From Mactromeris polynyma (lineage: Eukaryota > Mollusca > Bivalvia > Venerida > Mactridae): 64,000 nt of DNA. This document shows, piece by piece, positions 11,761 to 23,300 of the stretch; the first letter of the stretch is position 1; the number at the start of each line of letters is the position of its first letter. The position numbers and the translations under genes are program-made. The stretch lies in contig JASFXZ010000035.1 of NCBI GenBank assembly GCA_032209605.1, positions 6,115,748-6,179,747 on the forward strand. Direction: 5' to 3'. The notes beneath the pieces are model-generated. The model was not told the origin of the DNA. It did not search any database and saw nothing but the letters and a program-made list of their open reading frames with translations.

Positions 11761-13780
11761 TTGTTGTCGCAGATAGCTATATTTGCATGAACATTTAACT
11801 TCAAGTCAACGAAGTGACCAAGAGAGTACAATAACAAACAGAACAGTTAAACAAGCCAGGATGAACGCCGAAAGTTATTCAATGATTACACATGTAAAGG
11901 GAGATCACTGCGTATGAGACTGCATCTACTCGGCGGTATTCGTCAGAGCCAATAATGATGAGGTGTTCCGAATGAGACTGCATAATAAATAACTCCGTAG
12001 TATGATTAGTCATAGACACAGTATAGTCTGTTTCAATATAGTTCAACATTACTTATTGCGTAAGTCGTGAACTCACACATCCATGTTAATAAACTTGTTA
12101 CAGAGCGATTTATCTGATTAAAACAATATAAATGTTCGCGACTGGTACATAAAACCAAGAAGGTCTTCTTAATTCCAACACCGGATAATTCCCCGTTGTG
12201 ATGAATAACAACACTACTTACTGGACAAATCTTGAAATACACTATACAAAATGTTAACCAATCTGCTTCAAGGTTACACACATTTTTAAATTGAAGAGAA
12301 ATTGCGCTAAATTGCCTTGGTGGTTAACGAAAGATTTGATTGGTTTACAAAACACTGAATATGCAAATAGCAAAAACCATGTTAGTACGGCTGCGCCGAA
12401 AAACATAAAAAGATATTTTATGCCCAGCCAAGCTTGGCTTACTATACACTGACTAATTAACACAATATCACAGAATACCTTAAAAGCAATGTTGTTTGTA
12501 TTTCAACATAGTAAATATTATGAAGTATCATATTTAGATCTAAAACACATGAAATCGATTTCAAATTGCACATTTTGTTCAAAATATGTTTGATATGAAA
12601 ATTGTCATATGGTTTAAGACTAAACGACTGGAATACATGTACCCAGATTATCCACTAGAAAGATACACAAAGATCCATATAATAATTATTGTGAGAAATA
12701 TGGAAGAAGCATCATTTATAGTATTCTTACATGGAACTGTCGTAAACACCCCAGTGAGTCAGTAATTGTTTGTACATAAAAAAATTAAAAACATGAATTA
12801 CACTTAGAACTAGGGCATGTATTACTGTACCAGGCACATGTTGAATTCTGACAGAAACCTCCCAAAAAGGAGAAATGTTCCTCATGTCAGAAAGGATATG
12901 TATTTCAAAGCTGTGAGGTTTCTTAGTAACCCAATGTTATGTATTATCTGACACTGGAGAAAAGCATACATAATCAAAGCACTGGGAGTGCTGTTTGGAA
13001 ATGGTTCATTTGTATTTAATAGAAAATTTGGCAGTTACTGTTTCAAATTATTTATCTCAACCTATGGTGAGCTCGTTTTTTTTTCTAAACTCGCTGCATC
13101 ATAAATCACCCTTTTATTTTAAACGTCTGTACATAATTAATGCACAACTCGATTATAGTAATATTATCTTAATTAATACATCATGTCTTAGTCTCAGTTC
13201 GCATATTAATGTTGATAAAGTTTTTAATGGGATATTCAATCATTACAACTCCCTTCTGTCACAATTTAACGATACAAAACAAAATCCCCCTGTCGGATTT
13301 ATTTTAACGGTTATTTGAGCTAAACAGCATTTGCATACATCTATGTAATACACAGAAGACAAGTGTCATTATGGTTGTGGTAAATGCACCTGATTAAATT
13401 AAGATATATTATTGTTATAAATCTGTGATAAATCATTAAAACCATACCTGCGTATAGCAATGAATACATTATCAAAGCATTATCGAGCCATGGCTGGGAA
13501 CATATCGCGTCAACTACGCGATTAATGTCTGTGATATTGTAAATTATAACAATTTTGTATTTTTTTAAAAACCTTGACGCTTTGAATGTCTTCTTTCTTT
13601 TAAATTATTGAGACAGAACAAATTATAAGGGCAATAATACAGATGCTAACTTCATATTACAGCACGGACTATTTGAACTTGACTGCTTCCTAAAAACAAG
13701 ATATCAATTTGTTCGCATGACTAGATTACTGTCATGGTGTGTCGAAAGTGGATCAGTCTGTTAAACCCGGAGCACATCAA
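11761..13780. other. Intergenic DNA, no gene recognised
   Basis: AT-rich. A 107-codon + frame at 12995-13318 is the longest. It matches no family I recognise and has no obvious exon context. Confidence 0.4.
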
Positions 13781-13790
13781 CGTCATGTCA

Positions 13791-13812
13791 TGACGTCATG
13801 ATCGTGACGTCA
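13791..13812. promoter_or_regulatory. Two consensus CRE sites
   Basis: TGACGTCA occurs at 13791-13798 (inside palindrome CATGACGTCATG) and again at 13805-13812, 14 bp apart. No promoter is recognisable nearby. Confidence 0.4.
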
Positions 13813-14071
13813 TGCGAATGTCATTGAACATTAGACGTATTAATCCACGCATTCACTCAAAGAAAAAATCAAGCCGAATGAACTTCATACATGACTCTTA
13901 TTACATATGTTTACAATCAAGACTTTTGTTCTGGTACGACCCCGATGCTGTTTTTGTAGGACAATATTTCGAACAGTCTGTTCAAAGCGCATCTTATCTT
14001 CTTGAATTAAACGTATCCGACGTCATACGTACTCTGCAGTGGAACATATGCAATTAAAAGGTTATCAACCA

Positions 14072-14897
14072 AGGCTAGTGTGCCTTAATGAGATATACTA
14101 TACCGATATTGGCCCTCGCCTAGTATGCCTTAATGTGATATACTATACCGATATTGGCCCTCGCCTAGTGTGCCTTAATGTGATATACTATACCGATATT
14201 GACCCTCGCCTAGTATGCCTTCATGTGATATACTATACCGATATTGGCCCTCGTCTAGTATGCCTTAATGTGATATACTATACCGATATTGACCCTCGTC
14301 TAGTGTGTCTTAATGTGATATACTATACCGATATTGGCCCTCGCCTAGTGTGCCTTAATGTGATATACTATACCGATATTGGCCCTCGCCTAGTGTGCCT
14401 TAATGTGATATACTATACCGATATTGGCCCTCGCCTAGTATGCCTTAATGTGATATACTATACCGATATTGGCCCTCGCCTAGTGTGCCTTAATGTGATA
14501 TACTATACCGATATTGGCCCTGGTCTAGTGTGCCTTAATGTGATATACTATACCGATATTGGCCCTGGTCTAGTGTGCCTTAATGTGATATACTATACCG
14601 ATATTGGCCCTGGTCTAGTGTGCCTTAATGTGATATACTATACCGATATTGACCCTCGCCTAGTATGCCTTAATGTGATATACTATACCGATATTGGCCC
14701 TCGCCTAGTGTGCCTTAATGTGATATACTATACCGATATTGGCCCTGGTCTAGTGTGCCTTAATGTGATATACTATACCGATATTGGCCCTGGTCTAGTG
14801 TGCCTTAATGTGATATACTATACCGATATTGGCCCTCGCCTAGTGTGCCTTAATGTGATATACTATACCGATATTGACCCTCGCCTAGTATGCCAAT
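14072..14897. repeat. 45-bp minisatellite, about 18 copies
   Basis: The unit is 'tgatatactataccgatatt' plus 'g(g/a)ccct(cg/gg)(c/t)ctagt(g/a)tg(c/t)cttaatg'. Because 45 is a multiple of three, it leaves a 306-codon open frame with a 15-residue repeat at 14039-14959. That frame is a by-product. A single related unit lies at 6955-7010 in GST-1 intron 2, with the same right flank. Confidence 0.93.
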
Positions 14898-15178
14898 ATG
14901 ACCTTAAGACACACCAGCCGTGTATAGTAACCTCTAAGTATTCGTCAGTACCAACCTGAGACATTTCAATATCTAGTATATTGGACAGTTTACGACTTCG
15001 GTCAATTATATACACAATGCATAATGTAAAACATATTAAAGAGAAGAATTAAACACGAGAATAAGTTTATGTTCCATACTATGTTCTACATTCTATTTAA
15101 ATCGTTAGACCATGTCATCTCTGTACTATATGGTATCATTAGACTGTGACTAGTTTATGTTCTTACTTTCACACAAGA
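14898..15178. repeat. Paralogous copy of part of GST-1 intron 2
   Basis: The sequence from 'tatgaccttaagacacac' through 'actgtgactagtttatgttct' matches 6998-7490 in GST-1 intron 2, minus the 233-bp element inserted there and some unmatched sequence. This suggests that a GST-1-like unit once extended here, or that the block was copied into the intergenic region. Confidence 0.75.
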
Positions 15179-15337
15179 TGGGAATCTACAAATTCGTGAT
15201 GACGCAACAATATTTTTTCACTGACTGCATGCTTATACCAAAACCGTTGCGAGAATTGTGAAAAAGTGACATGTATTATGTCAAAGTCGAATGCACATGA
15301 GCATTGAATTCGAAAATAAGCATATTTAAAATACCAG

Positions 15338-15632
15338 CCATGAAAGAAATACCAATGGATGGAGCAGTTTGGTTTTGTCAGGTTCATCAACATTTGTAAA
15401 CAAATAAGACGACAGTAATATAAATAGTTTTCGTCTTTCTACGGACCGTATCGAGGGTTCAGTGCAAGACTATACTAACTCCTATATAAATACATAGAAG
15501 TTAGGATAGTCTTGCGCTGAACACTCGGTATGTTCTACAAAGGGTTATTGGTGCGTGAACCAGATGTATCATGCCATAAACTAACGTTATGTGAAATTTG
15601 ATAATCTGTTACATTTTCGAGAACATTCGAGA
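15338..15632 (-). repeat. Inverted copy of GST-2 intron 2 segment
   Basis: The reverse complement matches 18537-18831 almost base for base, including the 76-nt hairpin at 15452-15527. It sits at the left border of duplication unit 2. Confidence 0.85.
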
Positions 15633-16291
15633 AAGGGTTATTGGTACGTTGACGCAGTGTTTCGTTGATAAGCCAGTATAACATTGTACTAAAAGTTCTG
15701 AAACTTAATACAACTTTAATAATGTTCGAACTCTGTCAAATATTAAGCCATAGTGGGTTTTCATGTTGTATTATGTCAATATACTTTTACATTTTTTGTC
15801 CGCGGAATAAATGCTTACATATAGTAAGTTTAAGAGAACCGTAGTCTAGTACATAATGAGTTAAAACAGGGCCTTCCTTACAAAAATGTTTGCATGGCAT
15901 AACCCTGCCTTCCACTGAAAATGGCAACAACGTTTTGAGGGTCCTGGGTAAAGAAAATGTTTTAAGCTGCATAGTAGTAGTTGATACTTAAATTACCATG
16001 AATAGTAATGGATAAAAAAAATGACCACCGACCTACGTACCCAGCTAAATTTTGCTCGGTAGGGTTATGCCAAATATATAATTGTTTAAGGTTGGCCTTG
16101 TATACAACTATTTGGTTTGCACTCGACCGTCCTCACTCGTGTTCCATATTTGAATACGTCAAAATCTAAATGAAATGTCACAATCTAGAATATAATATTG
16201 ATTGATGGCCAAATGTTAAATAAATACAACACAGTCGTCAACTAGATGTATCAACATTTTTCCGTTTCTACCTGGCACCGTAGTATACATG

Positions 16292-16301
16292 TATATAAAT
16301 A
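16292..16301 (+). promoter_or_regulatory. TATA box of GST-2
   Basis: TATATAAATA lies 76 bp before the ATG. It is followed by 'ggccgcagtaaaatttacac' and the shared 'actgtcatatcctga' start region. Confidence 0.75.
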
Positions 16302-16376
16302 GGCCGCAGTAAAATTTACACTGTCATATCCTGAATAGCTTTGCTTGAGTGAGGAAGATAAAATAATTTTGTCAAG

Positions 16377-19300
16377 ATGCCTAGTTATAAATTAAGTTAT
16401 TTCGATGCTAAAGGTAGAGCCGAGGTTGCTCGTTTGTTGTTTGCAGCAACTGGAAAGGATTTCACTGACAGACGGGTAGAACGAGCTGACTGGCCAAAAG
16501 TTAAAGAAGGTAAGAGATAGTGTACATTTCTTGTACTTTGTTTTGTACATATTTACAGATATATTAAATTTAATATTTTTCGTTGATGTTATTTTTTATT
16601 CAGATTCATGTTGTATTTATGATTTTTTGGGGGTTTGTTTATTTGCTGTAAATGCATAGTACGCCTACTTATGTTTTCATTTCAATAACAGTATTGTTAA
16701 ACCGAGAACGTATTGAAATATTTATGTTCAAGTTTGTTTACACGTTGTTCTTAATATACTATCACACAAGTTATCGTATCAGTGAGAAACCGAGTAGGTA
16801 TATAAAAAAAATAAAAATGTGTTGTTGTTAGCAAGTTATGAATATTAAGACCCTACTACATGTAGCAAATGTAAATAATACTTCCGGTCAAGAATATACC
16901 GGACACTTGTAGTGTTGTACTTGTACATATCCCCTTACTGTATACATGTATACATTGTACGTGGGTGAAACTAAAAGTTGTAGTTGTAGATGTAGTTAGT
17001 TCGGTTGGTCGAATGCAGGGCTGTCACACGGAAGTTCTTCGTTCGTTTTCCGGGCGGGGCAGGTTATGTCCTCGTGCGATACAATGTCCTCCGCTTCGGA
17101 TTCATGACTGAAAGTCGTCTGCTGCTCACGGAGGGGTAAGTTAGTACTGGTTGGTAATTAATTCCAGGAAAACATGCTTGGTCAACTGACCGCCAAATGA
17201 TTATATCTGAATAAAAAAATAAAAACATCGTTAAACCCAACCAAACTTGATTTGAATCTCGCCATTGAAAATAAATTACTTACAAAAGTGAATAACAATT
17301 ATCGAATATTCATGGATCTCGCTGAATCATAAATTACATAATATCCTTAGACACGTGTTGGGTTGAACTTTTAACTGACCGATTTCTAATATATAACTTT
17401 CGCTTTAAATAGTGATATCTGAATAATTCTTGGTAGTTAAATGTAATTTGATAACATTCATCAAACTTTGAGAACAGAAATACTATCTGGGTAGGCGTTG
17501 TTAATTAGAGAAACCAATGAGATACCCTAACCGAAGAGTTGACTACGTCAGTTAAAATTGACTGATAATCAATATTGCATATTTTACAGAAATGCCTCAA
17601 GGTACCATGCCAGTATTAGAAATCGATGGTGGAAAGGTGAAAATATCCCAGAGCATGGCTGTAGTGAGATACCTCGCCAGAGAATTCAGTAAGTATTACT
17701 TATCACCAACGCATCGAATAGCCCATTTCAATTCGACATGCATAAGAATACACACCGGGACCTGATATTTGTTTTGGGTGATACCGAGTATTCGAATAGA
17801 AGGTTGTCAAATAAACGAGGTTCAACTGTAAATTCTTAACAGTTTGATTGAAGACATAACATCTTTTATATGTTATCTTCCGTAACATATTTTGTTCAAT
17901 CTAGGAAGTTATCTGTTGTAATTGTGAGCAGTAACTTCTGGTAAATCAAGCAATATAGAAACACGTATATCTTGCCAATCACACTCGCATTACTGAAAAG
18001 TGAAAACCTATAAAAATAGTCAATAAATCACACTTCATCTATGTATACAGTAAAGTTAAGTCATCGCTCATGTACTGTATGATGTACTAGATAATGTTCT
18101 AACTGAGAACGAGATGTTCTAGATTTCTATTCGTGACCTTTCTAGTTACCATATTTCTATTCGTGACCTTTCTAGTTACCATATTTCTATTTGTGACGTT
18201 TCAAGTACCGGAGATTGATTGTTTATACTATAACTTGTATACCTGTACACATTCAAACATTGTACTTAACCTGCAAGATTGAGATCCAGAATAAACAGAT
18301 TAAAATTGCGAATTATTCACGCTCAACAACCACGCCACTACAACGTTTAAACCCCGTCTACTATGTAATTTCATAGAACATTTAAAGAGATTTCAACGTC
18401 AGGGAATATCATTACATGTATATGCATTTTTAAATCACCATCACTAAAGAGAATATACCGTCATATAAAGACAATCAACATAATTTGTTTTAATGAGAAA
18501 TATGTATTGATAAATACAATTTCATGATGAATATTTGAAGAAATGTTCTCGAAAATGTAACAGACTATCAAATTTCACATAACTTTAGTTTATGGCATGA
18601 TACATCTGGTTCACGCACCAATAACCCTTTGTAGAACATACCGAGGGTTCAGCGCAAGACTATCCTAACTTCTATGTATTTATATAGGAGTTAGTATAGT
18701 CTTGCACTGAACCCTCGATACGGTCCGTAGAAAGACGAATACTATTTTTATTACTCTCGTCTTATTTGTTTACAAATGTTGATGAACCTGACAAAGCCAA
18801 ACTACTCCATCCATTGGTATTTCTTTCATGGACAACATTCTATCCAAATACTTGGTATCATCCGAAATAAATGAGGTTCCGACGTATCTTCGAATTGAAA
18901 TGAGCTATTCGAAACTACATATTATTCGAAATAAAGTTTTGGATCCAATGAATTCATATAAACGAGGTCAGTGCAATATTCCACAGTGGTCAAATTCGTC
19001 AAACTGTCCTTTGCTGCTAAGAGTTTGCAGGAAAATTATCTTTTTGACAATTATCAGCATGTTAGTGGGTGCCGACTTCCGTTTTCTGTAGACTGTTCTC
19101 TGTAGAAAATCTCTTACGTTTGCATTTCGTTTGTTCTACATGATTTATAATATTATGTATTATTAACATGATGATCATTTACAGATTTATACGGAAAGGG
19201 GAATCAGGAAATGACCCTTGTGGACCAGATTATTGACACCGTCTTAGACATGTTCGCTCCAATGACGTCCATCTTTTTCCACCCTGATAAGGACGAGAAG

Positions 19301-20617
19301 GTGAGTATAAAAGCTGTTCTGCAAAAGTTTGGAGAGTCAGAAAGTCTTTGAAGCTTCATGTTAATGTTTTACCATTTATCAATTGGTGATCTTTGGAAAA
19401 TTCAAGATCACTTACGGAAACTTTGTAACCGACAGACAAATTGACTGCTGACCAGTAGCCCCATCGATATCGATCTGCATTGACAGGTGAACTTTATTAA
19501 ACACATAACAGTAAAATTTCGATTGAGTCTTCTTATTGAGGTGGTCTTAATATTGAAGTTGAATAAAGAGCAAAATAGGAAAAATAGGACTTGACAATTG
19601 TGTTCTTAATTTTGAGACGGTCTTATTATTGAGGTGGTCTTTAAATGATGTTTTACTGTACATTCTAATCATCACCAGAGCAAGTCATATATGCATATTT
19701 ACGAAACCGTTCTTTTATTTTGTCACATTTCTGTTTTATTCAGGAGAAACTTCTTGCTGCGTACAAGAAGGACAAAGCTCCAAAATATCTGGGTATTATT
19801 GAAAAACTGATTGTGGAATCTGGCAAGAAAGGATTCGCTGTTGGCTCATCAGTAAGTATCGATGTATCAGAATATCTAAATTAACGTTTATGGAAACAAT
19901 CGTAGTCGATATACATGTACACTTCGGACTGACGTCTCGCATTTTGTCCTTGTCTTTGGTAAAATGCAAATGATTAAATTGTTGTACATATATGTCTGCA
20001 ATATTGACAGAGCTACTAATATAAGATAATACATACATGATCTTACCATTATGCAATTATTAATGAAGTTGTGATTCGTATGATTGCATATAGTAACATA
20101 TCTACGAAAATTGCCGCATCAATGTCAAGAATATATCTTAACAAACATGTCTACATGCTCCAATGGAAACACCTTCCTTGCTTCACTAGATACGAGTAGA
20201 TATTTGAACAAGACACTCACAGAGTCAGATATTTCAAAAAGGAAGACTCGTCTCTATATAATTCACAATTTTCAAGAACAGTATCTCTTTATAACTGCGA
20301 TGTCTTCATTTAAATGTATCGACAGGAATGCCTGTGTAATTTATTCAATACGATACGCAGCTCAGTTCAACCATTTTACAGTGCTTTGAAAAATAAAGAC
20401 TTCAAAAATAGTGGTAATAGCAACTATTTTCAATAATATCTGTTTGTTTTCTTCACAGTTGACAGCTGCAGATCTCGTCTTACATAGTTATATAGAAAAC
20501 TGCCAAATTGAGGATTGCCTCTCTGGATACCCTCGTGTAGCAGAAAACCGAAAAACAATTGAAGCCCTGCCAAGAATCAAGAAATATTTGGGGAAACGCA
20601 CCAAAACACCATTCTAA
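16377..20617 (+). CDS. Sigma-class glutathione S-transferase (GST-2)
   Basis: Exons: 16377-16509, 17590-17688, 19185-19300, 19744-19851, 20459-20617. They give 615 bp and 204 residues, with intron phases 1, 1, 0, 0. Length and layout match human HPGDS and S-crystallin-like GSTs. Visible residues are catalytic Tyr8, Arg14, Trp39 and Lys43 for glutathione, Pro52 before strand 3, Gln65-Ser66 for the gamma-glutamyl group, and the Thr154-x-x-Asp157 N-capping box at the start of exon 5. The C-terminal half is the all-helical GST domain. The expected role is cytosolic glutathione conjugation or peroxidase activity, possibly prostaglandin isomerisation. The ATG follows a TATA box and a 5' leader shared with GST-3 and -4. 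All splice sites are GT/AG. Confidence 0.96.
16985..17247 (+). mobile_element. tRNA-derived SINE in GST-2 intron 1
   Basis: The head contains box A-like 'tagttcggttggtcga' and box B-like 'gttcgttttccggg'. The body ends near 'cgttaaacccaaccaaac'. Orthologous insertions occupy intron 1 of GST-3 and GST-4, so it predates those duplications. The head/tail arrangement resembles bivalve tRNA-SINEs. Confidence 0.7.
17704..17830 (-). mobile_element. MITE family A in GST-2 intron 2
   Basis: Inverted relative to the 811 copy. It carries 'tagcccatttcaattcgaca' and ends 'aaacgaggttcaactgta'. It starts just 15 bp after the exon 2 donor and is shared with GST-3. Confidence 0.65.
18642..18717. repeat. 76-nt near-perfect hairpin in GST-2 intron 2
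   Basis: The arm 'cgagggttcagcgcaagact' pairs with 'tgcactgaaccctcg' and adjoining bases; each arm is about 34 nt with a short AT loop. Copies of the same length are at 15452-15527 and 31785-31860. It is either a tiny palindromic element or a potential dsRNA source. Confidence 0.8.
18835..18975 (+). mobile_element. MITE family A fragment in GST-2 intron 2
   Basis: Carries 'acttggtatcatccgaaata' through 'aattcatataaacgaggtc', the interior and right part of the family A consensus. Shared with GST-3 (31985-32120) and missing from GST-4. Confidence 0.65.
19507..19660. mobile_element. MITE family B in GST-2 intron 3
   Basis: Ends 'acagtaaaatttcgattga' and 'tgatgttttactgta', with 'gaggtggtctta' motifs inside. 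The same insertion sits in intron 3 of GST-3 and GST-4. Confidence 0.75.
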
Positions 20618-21045
20618 GCAAGCCCAATGTTGAATACTTATTTTTGATCAGCTGCATATGATTGTATTAATAGTAAATACGGATTAATAGTATCTTATAG
20701 ACATTTTAAATTGGATACAATCACTCACACAAGTTCTAGTACATGGAAGGCGTAAAACCGCAACATCCCATGGTCATAAAGCCATTCGGGTAACGGCGGA
20801 TTTGTTTTCATTGTAAACAAACTGGACAAGTCTAACGGGCGAAACGGCGTAACAAGCAACAATATTGTACACTTTAGTCTGAGTTGTGAAGCTAGCATCA
20901 AACCGTCATTGTATTTATTTTGAAACAAACCATTGATCATGACATATATGTGAAATACACGGGTCTACGTAAATGAAAAATGCAATATGTACTATGTTGA
21001 CATTATTTTACCATGTATATATCGTTATTAGAAATAAATCATGAA
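20618..21045 (+). terminator. GST-2 3' UTR and polyadenylation signal
   Basis: The sequence after the stop is conserved in GST-3 and GST-4. AATAAA at 21033-21038, preceded by 'atatatcgttattag', is kept in all three genes, making it the likely poly(A) signal. Confidence 0.65.
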
Positions 21046-21384
21046 ATTATTATACAGTTTTGTGCTTATCATTCGTGTATGCTTTTATATCCCATTTCGG
21101 TGCGCTGCCCGGGTCCGCTTGCTGTTCTTGTGTATCCCTCCCTGTGTATGCCTCCTCCCTTTGACTAGAACAGTCTGTGGAAGTTTCCATATATGAAAAT
21201 GACCCACAATGCTACCTATGTTTCACTTTTGATATATTTACTTGAAGAGTTTCAAGTGTTTTAGTAAAATATGGTGAAAACACCTTTTTATTTCTTTTTG
21301 ACAGAGATTCGAATAGAATCTGGAACGTGCGAACATACTAATTATGTGATTTAACTTTTGATGAAATGGTCATTCTAAAAAATT

Positions 21385-22099
21385 TAGGGATGTCAATATT
21401 CGGTTATTTTGCTAACCGTTTAACCGTTTAATCTTCCGAACGGTTAACCGGTTAACCGAACATGCCATTCGATATGTGTTTCATATTTTGTCGTGTATGT
21501 TTTACCATGACATCGGTAAACTAGACCTACATTTTGACGTAAGTACTAATGCGGATAGTGTTTATTTCTGCTAAGTACTGAACATAAATCATAAATACCA
21601 AAATATATCAATAATTTGCATTATTTTTAATATAATATGATATATGATAAATTGAAGTATTCCAAATCGCAATTAACTAAACAGACAGTAATAATCTATT
21701 CGAATACAACAATGTTAAACACAAAGTTCAGTACAATAACAACATTCATAATCAGTCTATTTAAGTATGCCTAATTTCTCGAACATCAAAAGAGTTGTCC
21801 GGCTGTAATTTGAAACACACGGCAATTAAATGACCCTTTCATCACATAGTTGTAGCAAATGGTCAAACTGTTAGTTGCGGATTATCGATGTTGGCCCCAT
21901 ACGTCGCGGTTTCACACCTTGCAGGGACAAAGTATTGAAATTGTTACCACGGATATCTTGCGATATTTTTTCGATTTTTTTCCAAAATGAAAAGTAGATT
22001 TTTAAAAAAAATAACGATTAACCGGTTAATGATTTTACTAACCGATAACCACATGTTCGAACGGTTAACCGGTAAACCGGTTAATTGTTTACATCCCTA
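21385..22099. mobile_element. Non-autonomous hAT-like element, 715 bp
   Basis: It starts TAGGGATGT and ends ACATCCCTA. Both ends have subterminal, repeated 'cggttaaccg' motifs, as in many hAT elements. GST-3 and GST-4 units have an uninterrupted site here (34421-34445 and 50188-50210). Flanking 8-mers are A-rich and only partly matching. No transposase frame is present. Confidence 0.8.
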
Positions 22100-22204
22100 A
22101 AAACATACGAGTACTCCTCTTTGTGGGAAGTGTCACATGTCAATAGCAAGACTGGCTCACATACCATGCATGCTCTCCATGAAATTGAACAAGTTGAATT
22201 CAGA

Positions 22205-22605
22205 CTGAACAAACCTCTGACAGGGTTAGAATGTAGCGAGACCTTTGACAGGCCACAGTTAGAATGTAGCGAAACCTCTGACAGGCCACAGTTAGAATGT
22301 AGCGAGACCTCTGACAGGCCACAGTTAGAATGTAGCGAGACCTCTGACAGGCCACAGTTATAATGTAGCGAGACCTCTGACAGGCCACAGTTATAATGTA
22401 GCGAGACCTCTGACAGGCCACAGTTAGAATGTAGCGATACCTTTGACAGGCCACAGTTAGAATGTGGCGAGACCTCTGACAGGCCATAGTGAAAAGGTAG
22501 CAAGACCTCTGACAGGCCACAGTTTGAATGTAGCGAGACCTCTGAGAGGCCACAGTTAGAATGTGGCGAGACATCTGACAGGCCACAGTTAGAATTTACC
22601 GTGTT
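22205..22605. repeat. 33-bp minisatellite downstream of GST-2, about 12 copies
   Basis: The unit is 'ctctgacaggccacagttag' plus 'aatgtagcgagac'. It keeps reading frames open on both strands (11-residue periodicity) because 33 is divisible by three. Homologous arrays follow GST-3 and GST-4 at the same place. Confidence 0.95.
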
Positions 22606-22929
22606 TCAGAGGTTTCAGATGTAATTCTTCCATCACCGAAACCAAAGGACTGTTTGGCACGGGAGTACAGCAACATTATCGATGGGAACCCATAAAGATA
22701 GCAGACACAGAGATTCATGTACTACATTATACTTCATAAAATAGTACAAACCACCTATACCGCTCATCTATTGAAGAAAGAAACATATTAACTCATTTTC
22801 TAAGGGGTAGATGTCAATTATTTAAGCGTAATTATTGCATACCTCGGAACCGTTGACTTACCACCAAATGTACCTGATTTATTGATGAAAAGTGTTAGTG
22901 ACCACTCATCCTTTACATGCATGCATCCC

Positions 22930-23300
22930 ATTCATGTTGTTGTTATTGACAGTTGGTCGTCAGTAAAGTACTCGGTCATCCATTTTCGGATTGAGCGTAA
23001 ACTATTTTAAACTTTTTCATGAATCGTAATTTAACTGCTTCACGATAAATAAAAGAGAGAGAATAAGTTGCTACAGGGAATGTCATATACATAAGACATA
23101 GCCTCCCCACAATGTAAAAAGGAGGTTGTTATTGACAGGTGGTCGTCAGTAAAGTACGTGTATATGAAATTAGCAGTTGTTGTCATCCATTTTCGGATTG
23201 AGCGTAATATTTTAAACTCAAACTTTTTCATGAATCGTAATTTAACTGCTTCACGCTAAATAAAAGAGAGAGAATAAGTTGCTACAGGGAATGCCACATA
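22930..23300. repeat. Tandem direct duplication of about 190 bp
   Basis: The block 'ttattgacag(t/g)tggtcgtcag' through 'aagacatagcctccccacac' occurs twice in a row, with the first copy missing about 20 bp. Unit 4 has one copy at 52385-52605; unit 3 has none. Confidence 0.8.

Noticed and set aside
12995..13318. 107-codon frame as a gene
   Set aside because: Composition is like neighbouring AT-rich DNA, no known motif and no copy elsewhere in the window to test conservation.
14039..14959. 306-codon open frame with a 15-residue repeat
   Set aside because: It follows automatically from a 45-bp tandem repeat without stops. No start context, no relation to a known protein.
22081..22586. Cys/Arg-rich repeat proteins on both strands (also 34487-35348 and 50229-50819)
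   Set aside because: 33-bp minisatellite artefact. The frames shift and break between paralogous arrays.
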